Shown in pieces: positions 56,461-64,000 of a stretch of DNA of 64,000 nt; position 1 is the first letter of the stretch, and each line of letters starts with the position of its first letter. Both the position numbers and the translations under genes were made by a program. The stretch spans positions 124,001-188,000 of the forward strand of contig NZ_PGFQ01000002.1 of NCBI RefSeq assembly GCF_029870955.1, given 5' to 3'. Below the pieces are notes generated by a model. The model ran no database searches. It was not told the origin of the DNA and saw only the letters and a list, made by a program, of their open reading frames with translations. This DNA comes from Sulfitobacter faviae. GTDB taxonomy: Bacteria > Pseudomonadota > Alphaproteobacteria > Rhodobacterales > Rhodobacteraceae.

Positions 56461-57917
56461 ATGACCCAGATGACGACCCTGACCGCGCCGCCCCGCGCAG
56501 ATGATACGGACGCGCAAGACCACGCCGCCTTGCTCGATGCGCTGCGCGATGCCATCGGCCCTGCCCATGTGGTGACCGACGCCAAGGATTTCGACGCGCG
56601 GCTGATCGAAGACCGCGGGCTGCGGCGCGGCACGGCGCTGGCGCTGATCCGCCCCGGCTCAACCGAAGAGGTCGCCGCCTGCATGCGTCTGTGCCATGCC
56701 GCCGAGGTGCCGGTCACGCCGCAGGGCGGCAACACCGGCCTTGCGGGGGCGGCGTGCCCGATGGCGGCATTATCCTCACAACAGACCGGCTGAACCGTAT
56801 CCGCGCGGTCGATCCGACCAATGCCACGATGACGGTCGAGGCGGGCTGCATCCTTGCCAATATCCAAGCGGCGGCGGATGAGGTCGACGCGCTCTTTCCG
56901 CTCTCGCTCGCTTCCGAAGGGTCATGCCAGATCGGCGGCAACCTTTCGACCAACGCAGGCGGCACGGCGGTGCTGCGCTATGGCAATACCCGTGACCTCG
57001 TGCTGGGGATAGAAGCGGTGCTGCCCGATGGCCGGGTGCTGAATGACCTGAACGGCCTGCGAAAAAACAACACCGGCTTTGACCTCAAACACCTCTTTAT
57101 CGGCGCCGAAGGCACGCTTGGCATCATCACGGCGGCGGTGATCAAACTCTTTCCCAAACCCACCGCCCGCGCCACCGCGCTAGTGGCCTGCACCGGCCCC
57201 GATCCGGCGCTCGCGCTCTATGCGCGGATGCGCGGCCAGACCGCCGACACGCTTTCGACATTCGAGTATATCGACCGGCTGGGCCTGCAAATGGTGATCG
57301 ACCACGCGCCCGGCTGTAGCGATCCGATGGCCGAGGTGCATCCCGCCTATTGCCTGATCGAACTCACCGGCAATGGCGCGCAGACAGACCTCGACACCCG
57401 GCTGGAAACCGCGCTGGAAGCCGCTTTCGAGGCGGAGGAAATCATCGACGCCGTGATCGGCGCCTCGGAGGCGCAGAAAGACGCGCTTTGGGCGCTGCGA
57501 GAGAACCTGTCAGAGGCGCAGAAACCCGAAGGCGCGTCGATCAAACATGACGTTTCGGTCCCGGTGTCCCGCGTGGCGGATTTCATCCGCGAGGCGACCC
57601 AAGCCTGTATGGATCACATGCCCGGGCTGCGCCCCTGCCCCTTTGGCCATTTCGGCGACGGCAACCTGCATTTCAATCTGTCACGTCCGGTGGATATGGC
57701 GGATGCGGCGTTCCTTGCCGAATACGGGGCGTTCAACCGAATCGTGCATGATATCGTGCACGAAATGGGCGGCTCGTTCTCGGCGGAACATGGCATCGGC
57801 ACCTTCAAACGCGCCGAGCTGCGCCGGTATAAAGACCCGGTCGCGCTGGAGTTGATGGAGCAGATCAAGGCCACCCTCGACCCGGGCCATTTGATGAACC
57901 CGGGCAAGGTGCTTTGA
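56461..57917 (+). CDS. GlcD/D-lactate dehydrogenase-type FAD-linked oxidase (frameshifted)
   Basis: Flavoprotein of about 485 residues, FAD_binding_4 plus FAD-oxidase C-terminal domain. It has PVTPQGGNTGLAGAACP-DGGIIL across the break, then GGNLSTNAGGTAVLRYG, FIGAEGTLGIITAAV, CPFGHFGDGNLHFN and SAEHGIGTFKRAELRRY. The frame breaks at the C3 run 56757-56759; one more C gives PDGGIILTTDRLNRIRAV. It oxidises a D-2-hydroxy acid to the 2-keto acid. It is the last gene of the TRAP operon. Confidence 0.9.
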
Positions 57918-57921
57918 CCGC

Positions 57922-58668
57922 TTAACCGCGCCCCGCGAAGGGCATTTTGGTGGCCATCACGGTGACGAACATGGCGTTGGAGTCAAGCGACAGCTTCGCC
58001 ATGTAAGACAGCGTTTCGGCCACATCGTTCACATCCATGCGCGGCTCGGACATGCGGCTGCCATTGGGTTGCAGAATGCCCTCCTTCATCCGCTCGGTCA
58101 TCTCGCTCGCCGCATTGCCGATGTCGATCTGCCCGCAGGCAATGTCATGCGCCCGCCCGTCGAGCGACAGCGCGCGGGTCAACCCGGTGATCGCGTGTTT
58201 CGTCGCCGTATAGGGCACCGACAGAGGGCGCGGCACATGAGCGCTGATCGAGCCGTTGTTGATGATTCGCCCGCCCTTGGGGCTCTGCCGTTTCATCAGG
58301 GCGAAAGCCGCACGGGCGCAGAGGAATGACCCGGTCAGATTGGTCGCGACGATGTCGTTCCACTCCGCCACGCTGAGCGCGTCTACCTCAACTGCCGAGC
58401 CATTGCGCCCGGCATTGTTGAACAGCAGATCCAGCCGCCCAAAGGTCGTCTCCACCCGCTCGAAAAGCGCATCGACCTCCGCCTCGACGCCCACATCGGC
58501 GGCCACGGCGATATGCCCCTGCCCGTCGAGCCTCGCGCAGGCTGCGTCGATCTTATCCTGCTGCCGCCCCGTCAGCACGAGAGTGAAACCGTCCTTCGCC
58601 AAACGCTGCGCACAGGCAAGGCCCACCCCGCTTCCGGCCCCTGTTATCAGAGCAATCTTTTGATCCAT
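57922..58668 (-). CDS. Short-chain dehydrogenase/reductase
   Basis: A 248-residue classical SDR. It has ITGAGSGVGLACAQRLAKDG, LLFNNAGRNGSAVEV, catalytic Ser in IINNGSISAHVPRP and YTATK as YxxxK. The C-terminal part FVTVMATKMPFAGRG lacks the usual glycine-rich cofactor-pocket end. It converges on the flavoprotein gene. The substrate is unknown. Confidence 0.88.
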   Translation of the reverse strand: MDQKIALITGAGSGVGLACAQRLAKDGFTLVLTGRQQDKIDAACARLDGQGHIAVAADVGVEAEVDALFERVETTFGRLDLLFNNAGRNGSAVEVDALSVAEWNDIVATNLTGSFLCARAAFALMKRQSPKGGRIINNGSISAHVPRPLSVPYTATKHAITGLTRALSLDGRAHDIACGQIDIGNAASEMTERMKEGILQPNGSRMSEPRMDVNDVAETLSYMAKLSLDSNAMFVTVMATKMPFAGRG

Positions 58669-58810
58669 CTTACCATTCCATCCCTGTCATCGCCCTGCGG
58701 GCCGTTGTGTGGAATCTAATATATATGATCGCGCAAGAATAGGTTTTTTCGCTATTTTTCCGATTTGGCGCCTCGTTCAACTTGGCTGTCTCACATTCGC
58801 GCGAGCGCAC

Positions 58811-58825
58811 TAGACGACCGGTCTA
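58811..58825. promoter_or_regulatory. TetR-type operator (NemR/AcuR-like box)
   Basis: TAGACGACCGGTCTA, with TAGAC and GTCTA arms around GACCG. It resembles the TAGACC-N4-GGTCTA box of NemR and lies 21 bases before the TetR gene, so autoregulation is likely. Confidence 0.75.
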
Positions 58826-58846
58826 TTATTCCTTAGATGCCCCGGT

Positions 58847-59458
58847 ATGACAGAGGCAAAGAAATCAGATCAGACGCGGCAACGCATCTTGGACATAGGG
58901 CGCAGCCTCGTGCTGCGGCACGGGTTCTCTGGCGTTGGCCTGTCGCGCATTCTGAGCGAAAGCGGCGTGCCCAAGGGCTCGTTTTACTATTACTTCGCGT
59001 CGAAAGAGGCTTTTGGCACCGCGATGCTGGCAGATTACGTCGAGGCCTATCTCGACCGTGTCGATGCGCTGATCGCGGCCCCGGGAACGGCGGGCGGCAA
59101 GCTCGACAATTTCTGGGATGCATGGCTCAGCCAATCCAGCGCCCCGGGGATCGCCAGCGCCTGTTTGGTGGTGAAACTCGGATCCGAAGTCGCCGACCTG
59201 TCGGAAACGATGCGCGAAACCCTCGATCAGGGTGTCGATGCTTTGGTCGCCCGAATTGCCCAATTGCTGCGCCAAGGCGCAGAGGATGGGACCGTTCGGG
59301 TGCTCGAAGACCCCGAGACCACAGCCCGCATGCTCTATGCCAAATGGCTCGGCGCTGCGGTGCTGGCCAAACTGGCACGCAGCGATGCGCCGCTGCGCAT
59401 GGCGCGCGCTGAAACCTCTGCCCAACTCTCCCCCACCGGGGACCAATTCCCAACCTGA
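58847..59458 (+). CDS. TetR/AcrR-family regulator (NemR/AcuR-like)
   Basis: A 203-residue repressor. The HTH is FSGVGLSRILSESGVPKGSF followed by YYYFASKEAFG. The C-terminal domain resembles the NemR/AcuR group (SACLVVKLGSEVADLS), and Cys155-like effector sensing is possible from the ACLV segment. ATG 58847 is preferred because it directly precedes the HTH with normal spacing. It is 11 bases upstream of the MDR reductase gene it probably controls, likely in response to electrophiles or enoyl compounds (inference). Confidence 0.88.
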   Translation: MTEAKKSDQTRQRILDIGRSLVLRHGFSGVGLSRILSESGVPKGSFYYYFASKEAFGTAMLADYVEAYLDRVDALIAAPGTAGGKLDNFWDAWLSQSSAPGIASACLVVKLGSEVADLSETMRETLDQGVDALVARIAQLLRQGAEDGTVRVLEDPETTARMLYAKWLGAAVLAKLARSDAPLRMARAETSAQLSPTGDQFPT

Positions 59459-59469
59459 AAGGAAACAGC

Positions 59470-60450
59470 ATGTTCGCTGCCATCCACGACACATTCGGCG
59501 AGCCCGCCGAGGTTCTGACCACCCGCGAAACCGACAAGCCCGCGCCCGCCGCAGGCGAAGCGCTGCTGCGCATGGTGCTCTCGCCCATCCACAACCACGA
59601 CCTTTGGACCGTGCGCGGCAACTATGGCTACAAGCCCGAACTGCCCGGCGCCATCGGCGGCTCCGAAGCGCTTGGCATCGTCGAGGCCGTGGGCGAAGGC
59701 GTTGATGAGGCGCTGATCGGCAAACGCGTCACCGCCGCTGGCTTCCACGGCGCATGGGCCGAGTATTTCACCGCCCCTGCCGCGGGCCTGCTGCCCCTGC
59801 CTGAGGCGATCTCGGACGAAGCGGGCGCGCAGTTGATTGCCATGCCCTTCAGCGCCCTGTCCCTGTTGGAAACCCTCAAAGTCGGCGAAGGCGATTGGCT
59901 GATCCAAACCGCCGCCAATGGCGCGGTCGGCAAGATCATGGTCGGTCTGGCCAAGGCGCGCGGTGTCAAATTGCTGAACCTCGTCCGCCGCGAAGGCGCC
60001 GCCGAAGAGATGCGCGACACCGGCGCGGAACATGTCCTCTCCACCGAAGATGCGGATTGGCAGAGCAAAGCGCGTGAGTTGATCGGCAAAGACGGCGCGG
60101 TCTCGGCCATCGATTCCGTCGGCGGTGAGTTGGGCGGTCAACTGGTCGAACTACTGGGCAAGGACGGTGAGTTGATCGTCTTCGGCACGGCGACAGGCCA
60201 GCCGCTCTCCATGTCCTCGGGCGAATTGATCATGAAGCACATCACCGTCAAAGGCTTCTGGGGCTCGCGCGTCAGCGGCGAGATGGCGGCAGAGACGCGG
60301 GGCCGCCTGATTGGCGAATTGGTGCAACTGGCTGCAAAGGGCCAACTGCCCCTCGACACCGGCGGCATCTACCCGCTGGCCGAGGTGACCGAGGCGATGA
60401 AAGCCGCGCTGACCACGGGCCGTGGCGGCAAGGTCATGCTGCGCCCGTGA
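59470..60450 (+). CDS. Medium-chain dehydrogenase/reductase, quinone or enoyl reductase type
   Basis: A 326-residue zinc-free MDR enzyme. It has SPIHNHDLWTVRGNYGYKPE, GGSEALGIVEAVGEGV and the NADPH-binding IQTAANGAVGKIMVGLAKA. The Tyr in the NYGYKP segment and lack of the zinc-ligand cysteines place it with the MECR/ETR1 2-enoyl thioester reductases or quinone reductases. Co-transcribed with the TetR regulator, it probably detoxifies or reduces alpha,beta-unsaturated carbonyls. Confidence 0.88.
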   Translation: MFAAIHDTFGEPAEVLTTRETDKPAPAAGEALLRMVLSPIHNHDLWTVRGNYGYKPELPGAIGGSEALGIVEAVGEGVDEALIGKRVTAAGFHGAWAEYFTAPAAGLLPLPEAISDEAGAQLIAMPFSALSLLETLKVGEGDWLIQTAANGAVGKIMVGLAKARGVKLLNLVRREGAAEEMRDTGAEHVLSTEDADWQSKARELIGKDGAVSAIDSVGGELGGQLVELLGKDGELIVFGTATGQPLSMSSGELIMKHITVKGFWGSRVSGEMAAETRGRLIGELVQLAAKGQLPLDTGGIYPLAEVTEAMKAALTTGRGGKVMLRP

Positions 60451-60466
60451 TCGGGATTTGACGACA

Positions 60467-60496
60467 GCGGCGGCCCTCCCTCCCCGGGGTCGCCGC
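60467..60496 (+). terminator. Hairpin after the MDR gene
   Basis: GCGGCG and CGCCGC arms, extended by a partial GCCC/GGGG pairing, shortly after the stop at 60450. There is no T run, so this is weak. The rest of 60451-60700 holds no recognisable gene; TGATT-AAAA-AATCA at 60617-60630 could be part of the urease promoter. Confidence 0.4.
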
Positions 60497-60700
60497 CCCA
60501 TGCGCGGAATGCCCAAGTTTCGGACAGCACCGCGATTTGCTGCCCATTTTTCAGGCAAGCCCGCCGTGCAGGCGGCTCTGAACCGCCTCGGCGATGACTC
60601 TCCCCCGTCTCTATGGTGATTAAAAAATCATCAGACTTTACAGGGCGGAGCGTTCCTCATCCTCATCGACAGCAGCATAAACAGCCCCCAAGCGACCCCG

Positions 60701-61498
60701 GTGCAGCCGCGCGCCATCGGTGCTGCGATGGTCTCGGCCAAGGCTGCGCGGGGCGGTTCGACAATCGGCGAATTGCGCCAGTCGGGCGCGATGAAGCTGC
60801 TCTTCCCCCGCCCCGACCCCGCGCTGTTGCAAGCAATCGTCATCAATTCCGCAGGCGGCATCACCGGCGGCGATAGTTTTGCCCTGACGGCCCGTGCCGA
60901 GGCGCAAGCGGCGCTCAGCCTCACCACGCAGGCCGCCGAACGCGCCTATCGCGCGCAACCGGGGCAAGTAGCGGCGCTGCGCAATACCCTCACCGTCGAC
61001 TCCGGCGCGACGCTGCATTGGCTGCCGCAAGAGACCATTCTCTACGACGGATGCGCCCTGCGGCGGCATCTGACCGTCGATCTGGCGCAAGACGCCTCTC
61101 TCCTGCTGGTGGAGCCACTTGTCTTTGGCCGCGCCGCTATGGGTGAAGCGCTGCGTCATGCCTATTTCCGCGACCGGATCGAGGTCAACCGCGCGGGCCA
61201 GCCGCTTTTTCACGACGCGATGACGCTCAGCGGCGATGTCACCGCGCATCTGGCGGCCCCGCACATCGCGGCCGGGGCCGGTGCCCTTGCCACGCTGATC
61301 TATGTGGCCCCCGATGCCGAAGCGCGGCTGCCCCGGCTCCGCGCCCAATTGCCCGACATCGCCGGGGCCAGCCTGATCGGCCCTGACCTGCTGGTTGCTC
61401 GGATCCTCGCCGCAGATAGTTTCGATCTTCGCCAATCGCTCGTCCCGATTTTGGGCACGTTGAGCGGTGACACCCTTCCCCGATCATGGATGACCTGA
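60701..61498 (+). CDS. ureD: Urease accessory protein UreD
   Basis: A 265-residue urease chaperone that helps load nickel. It has [20 protein letters not shown] near the start, [47 protein letters not shown] and [14 protein letters not shown] used GTG 60701; no ATG or better start lies between it and the preceding in-frame stop at 60617. It is the first gene of the urease operon. Confidence 0.93.
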   Translation: MQPRAIGAAMVSAKAARGGSTIGELRQSGAMKLLFPRPDPALLQAIVINSAGGITGGDSFALTARAEAQAALSLTTQAAERAYRAQPGQVAALRNTLTVDSGATLHWLPQETILYDGCALRRHLTVDLAQDASLLLVEPLVFGRAAMGEALRHAYFRDRIEVNRAGQPLFHDAMTLSGDVTAHLAAPHIAAGAGALATLIYVAPDAEARLPRLRAQLPDIAGASLIGPDLLVARILAADSFDLRQSLVPILGTLSGDTLPRSWMT

Positions 61499-61499
61499 C

Positions 61500-61802
61500 G
61501 TGCAACTGACCCCGCGAGAAAAAGACAAACTGCTGATCTCCATGGCTGCCGAGGTCGCCCGCAAGCGCCTTGCGCGCGGGGTCAAGCTGAACCACCCGGA
61601 GGCCATCGCCCTCATCACCGACACCGTGGTCGAAGGCGCGCGGGATGGCCGCAGCGTGGCCGATATGATGCAGGCCGGTGCCCATGTCATCACCCGCGAC
61701 GACTGTATGGAGGGGGTGGCCGAGATGATCCCCGAGGTGCAGGTCGAAGCCACTTTTCCCGACGGGACCAAATTGGTCACCGTGCACAACCCCATCAGAT
61801 AG
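61500..61802 (+). CDS. ureA: Urease gamma subunit
   Basis: A 100-residue subunit that starts with GTG at 61500. It has [38 protein letters not shown] and the C-terminal [14 protein letters not shown]. Length is normal. It forms the structural enzyme with UreB and UreC. Confidence 0.96.
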   Translation: MQLTPREKDKLLISMAAEVARKRLARGVKLNHPEAIALITDTVVEGARDGRSVADMMQAGAHVITRDDCMEGVAEMIPEVQVEATFPDGTKLVTVHNPIR

Positions 61803-61810
61803 GATATCCC

Positions 61811-62007
61811 ATGCCGCGTTTTGCCCCCCTTCTTGCCCTGCCGCTTATGTCGCTCGCCATGGCGGCCTTCGCCCATAGCGCGCCGCTCCCCCACAGCCAC
61901 GGCGGAGAGGGCGACGGATCGCTCGCCGTCTACCTGATCGCCGCCGCGGCCTTTGCGCTGTCGGGGGGATCCTCGTCCTGCGGCGTCTGAAGACATCCAA
62001 AGCATGA
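61811..62007 (+). CDS. Small His-rich single-span membrane protein between ureA and ureB (frameshifted)
   Basis: About 65 residues. It has a signal-like N-terminus ([20 protein letters not shown]), a His-containing segment [16 protein letters not shown], one hydrophobic span and a basic end. As read, it stops early with SSSCGV. One more G in the run 61963-61968 gives [17 protein letters not shown], and its stop then forms ATGA with the ureB ATG, which supports the correction. It has the same plan as the 52-residue protein at 32750. The role is unknown; nickel handling near the membrane is a guess. Confidence 0.72.
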
Positions 62008-62309
62008 TCCCCGGTGAGATCATTCCGGCGGAGGGCCTGTTGACCCTCAATGCCGACAGCACGGCGATCACGCTGATGGTCGCCAATACCGGCGACCGCC
62101 CGGTGCAGGTCGGCAGCCACTACCATTTCGCCGAGAGCAACCCGGCGCTTGAGTTCGACCGCGCCGCCGCGCGGGGCCTGCGCCTCGACATCGCGGCGGG
62201 GACTGCGGTGCGTTTCGAGCCCGGCCAACGGCGCGAGGTCGCGCTCATCCCGATCGGCGGGGCGCGGCGTGTCTTTGGCTTTAACAGCGCGGTGATGGGA
62301 GACCTCTGA
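62004..62309 (+). CDS. ureB: Urease beta subunit
   Basis: A 101-residue subunit. It starts [19 protein letters not shown] and has [38 protein letters not shown] and [10 protein letters not shown]. The stop TGA overlaps the ureC ATG by one base. Confidence 0.96.
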   Translation: MIPGEIIPAEGLLTLNADSTAITLMVANTGDRPVQVGSHYHFAESNPALEFDRAAARGLRLDIAAGTAVRFEPGQRREVALIPIGGARRVFGFNSAVMGDL

Positions 62310-64000
62310 TGCCTGCACAGATCAAACGCGGTGACTATGCCGCCATGTTCGGCCCCACAGTGGGCGACCGGGTGCGGCTGGCCGATACGGACCTTATCAT
62401 CGAAGTCGAACGTGACCTGACCACTGGGGAGGGCCGGGCCTATGGCGAAGAGGTCAAGTTCGGCGGCGGCAAGGTGATCCGCGATGGCATGGGCCAGTCG
62501 CAGGTCACCCGCGCGGGCGGCGCCGTGGACACGGTCATCACCAATGCGCTGATCGTTGACCATACCGGCATCTACAAGGCCGATGTCGGGCTGAAAGACG
62601 GGCGCATCGCCAAGATCGGCAAAGCGGGCAACCCAGACACGCAGCCAGGGGTCGATATCATCATCGGGCCGGGCACCGAGGTGATCGCGGGCGAGGGGCG
62701 CATCCTCACTGCCGGGGGCTTTGACAGCCATATCCACTTCATCTGCCCGCAACAGATCGAAGACGCACTGCATTCGGGGCTGACCACCATGCTCGGCGGC
62801 GGCACTGGCCCCGCGCATGGCACATTGGCCACCACCTGCACGCCGGGCGGCTGGCATATCGGGCGCATGATGCAGGCCGCCGATGCCTTTCCGATGAACC
62901 TCGCCTTTGCAGGGAAAGGCAATGCCTCGCAACCCGCCGCACTGGAAGAGCAGATCAACGCAGGCGCCTGCGCGCTGAAACTGCATGAGGATTGGGGCAC
63001 CACCCCGGCGGCCATCGACTGCTGCCTTGGCGTTGCCGATGCGATGGACGTGCAGGTGATGATCCACACCGACACGCTGAACGAAAGCGGCTTTGTCGAA
63101 CATACCGTGAAGGCCATGAAGGGCCGCACGATCCACGCCTTCCACACCGAAGGCGCGGGCGGGGGCCATGCCCCGGACATCATCAAGATTTGCGGCGAAG
63201 AGCATGTGCTGCCCTCCTCGACCAACCCCACGCGGCCCTTCACGGTCAACACGTTGGAAGAGCATCTGGATATGCTCATGGTGTGTCACCACCTCGACAA
63301 ATCGATCCCCGAGGATGTGGCCTTTGCCGAAAGCCGCATCCGGCGGGAGACCATCGCCGCCGAAGACATTCTGCATGACATGGGGGCTTTCTCGATCATC
63401 GCCTCCGACAGTCAGGCCATGGGCCGGGTCGGAGAGGTCTTGATCCGCACATGGCAGACCGCTGACAAGATGAAAAAGCAGCGCGGACGGTTGCCCGAAG
63501 AGACGGGCGACAACGACAATTATCGCGTCCGCCGCTACATCGCGAAATACACCATTAACCCCGCTATCGCTCATGGCATCTCGACCCATATCGGCAGCAT
63601 TGGAGAGGGCAAGCGTGCCGATCTGGTGCTGTGGAACCCCGCCTTTTTCGGGGTGAAGCCCGAGATGGTCTTGCTTGGCGGCAGCATCGTCTGCGCGCAG
63701 ATGGGCGACCCCAACGCCTCGATCCCCACGCCGCAGCCGGTCTATTCGCGGCCCATGTTCGGCGCCTATGGCCGGGCGGTGGAAAACTCCGCCGTGGTCT
63801 TTGTCAGCGAAGCGGCAGAGGCCGCGGGAGTGGGCGGTAGCCTCGGCCTTGCCAAACAGACGCTTGCAGTGCGCAACACCCGCGAGATCGGCAAGCGCGA
63901 TCTGAAGTTGAACGACGCGCTGCCCGAGGTCGAGGTCAACCCCGAGACCTATGAGGTGCGCGCGGATGGTGAATTGCTGACCTGTGAACCTGCCTCCGTG
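62309..64000 (+). CDS. ureC: Urease alpha subunit (3' end cut by the window)
   Basis: Catalytic subunit; 564 residues are present and the frame is intact to the edge, so only the last few residues are missing for a usual length near 570. Nickel ligands lie in [14 protein letters not shown], in the carbamylated-Lys segment [13 protein letters not shown], in [15 protein letters not shown] and in [11 protein letters not shown]. The flap carries the mobile Cys-His-His motif [20 protein letters not shown]. The remaining accessory genes ureEFG are expected just downstream. Confidence 0.96.
   Translation, partial: MPAQIKRGDYAAMFGPTVGDRVRLADTDLIIEVERDLTTGEGRAYGEEVKFGGGKVIRDGMGQSQVTRAGGAVDTVITNALIVDHTGIYKADVGLKDGRIAKIGKAGNPDTQPGVDIIIGPGTEVIAGEGRILTAGGFDSHIHFICPQQIEDALHSGLTTMLGGGTGPAHGTLATTCTPGGWHIGRMMQAADAFPMNLAFAGKGNASQPAALEEQINAGACALKLHEDWGTTPAAIDCCLGVADAMDVQVMIHTDTLNESGFVEHTVKAMKGRTIHAFHTEGAGGGHAPDIIKICGEEHVLPSSTNPTRPFTVNTLEEHLDMLMVCHHLDKSIPEDVAFAESRIRRETIAAEDILHDMGAFSIIASDSQAMGRVGEVLIRTWQTADKMKKQRGRLPEETGDNDNYRVRRYIAKYTINPAIAHGISTHIGSIGEGKRADLVLWNPAFFGVKPEMVLLGGSIVCAQMGDPNASIPTPQPVYSRPMFGAYGRAVENSAVVFVSEAAEAAGVGGSLGLAKQTLAVRNTREIGKRDLKLNDALPEVEVNPETYEVRADGELLTCEPASV

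Noticed and set aside
62120..63589. A 489-residue minus-strand open frame
   Set aside because: Antisense shadow of ureC, which is intact and unmistakable.

Overview
Organism and quality. The window is GC-rich, densely coding DNA. Its gene content (TAXI-type TRAP transporter, hydroxyproline and aldonate catabolism, BKACE, urease with a small accessory ORF, many FCD-type GntR regulators) suggests an alphaproteobacterium of the Roseobacter/Rhodobacteraceae type. That is an inference from content; no rRNA, tRNA or CRISPR was seen. At 19 places an obvious protein family is interrupted by loss of exactly one base in a G or C run, which looks like homopolymer under-calling rather than gene decay. 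I annotate these genes as whole CDSs and flag each site. No stretch longer than about 300 bases lacks a gene.

Layout. (1) 1-16030: hydroxyproline catabolism. A divergent Ldh-type imino acid reductase (partial), an alpha-ketoglutarate semialdehyde dehydrogenase, a polar amino acid ABC transporter, a D-amino acid oxidase family enzyme, a 4-hydroxyproline epimerase (Cys/Cys), a fused aconitase X, a second proline-racemase-family protein (Ser/Thr) and an Opp/Dpp peptide ABC transporter. Together they fit uptake and breakdown of trans-4-, trans-3- and cis-3-hydroxyproline. (2) 16123-25799: xylose-type cluster with a LacI regulator, tandem operators, XylA, two extra sugar enzymes, an ABC importer and XylB. 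(3) 25855-29529: three-subunit molybdenum aldehyde oxidoreductase on the minus strand. (4) 29701-30806: IS30-family insertion sequence. (5) 30891-36382: YgiC/YgiB-like pair, a 52-residue membrane protein, BKACE plus 3-hydroxyacyl-CoA dehydrogenase family gene, a divergent SDR behind a perfect 14-bp inverted repeat, and a LysR regulator. (6) 36454-48181: LarC, LarA-like nickel racemase/epimerase, UxaA-like dehydratase, GntR regulator, then RraA, DHDPS-family and arabinonate-dehydratase-type genes, and divergently HpaI aldolase, a second KGSADH and a D-2-hydroxyacid dehydrogenase. (7) 48221-57917: minus-strand operon GntR-LarE-LarB-GntR-NIPSNAP, divergent from TAXI TRAP transporter, TPP enzyme and GlcD-like flavoprotein. 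(8) 57922-60450: SDR, TetR regulator and MDR reductase. (9) 60701-64000: ureD-ureA-small membrane ORF-ureB-ureC (ureC cut at the edge).

How it fits together. The window is a catabolic mosaic that feeds 2-oxoglutarate, pyruvate and proline. The least ordinary part is region 6-7. All four functions of the nickel-pincer nucleotide system are present (LarA enzyme; LarB, LarC and LarE cofactor synthesis), but they are split between two operons about 11 kb apart. Each operon stands beside a 2-hydroxyacid or aldonate catabolic set. I propose a nickel-dependent C2 epimerase or racemase that feeds hydroxyacids into dehydratase or flavoprotein-oxidase branches.
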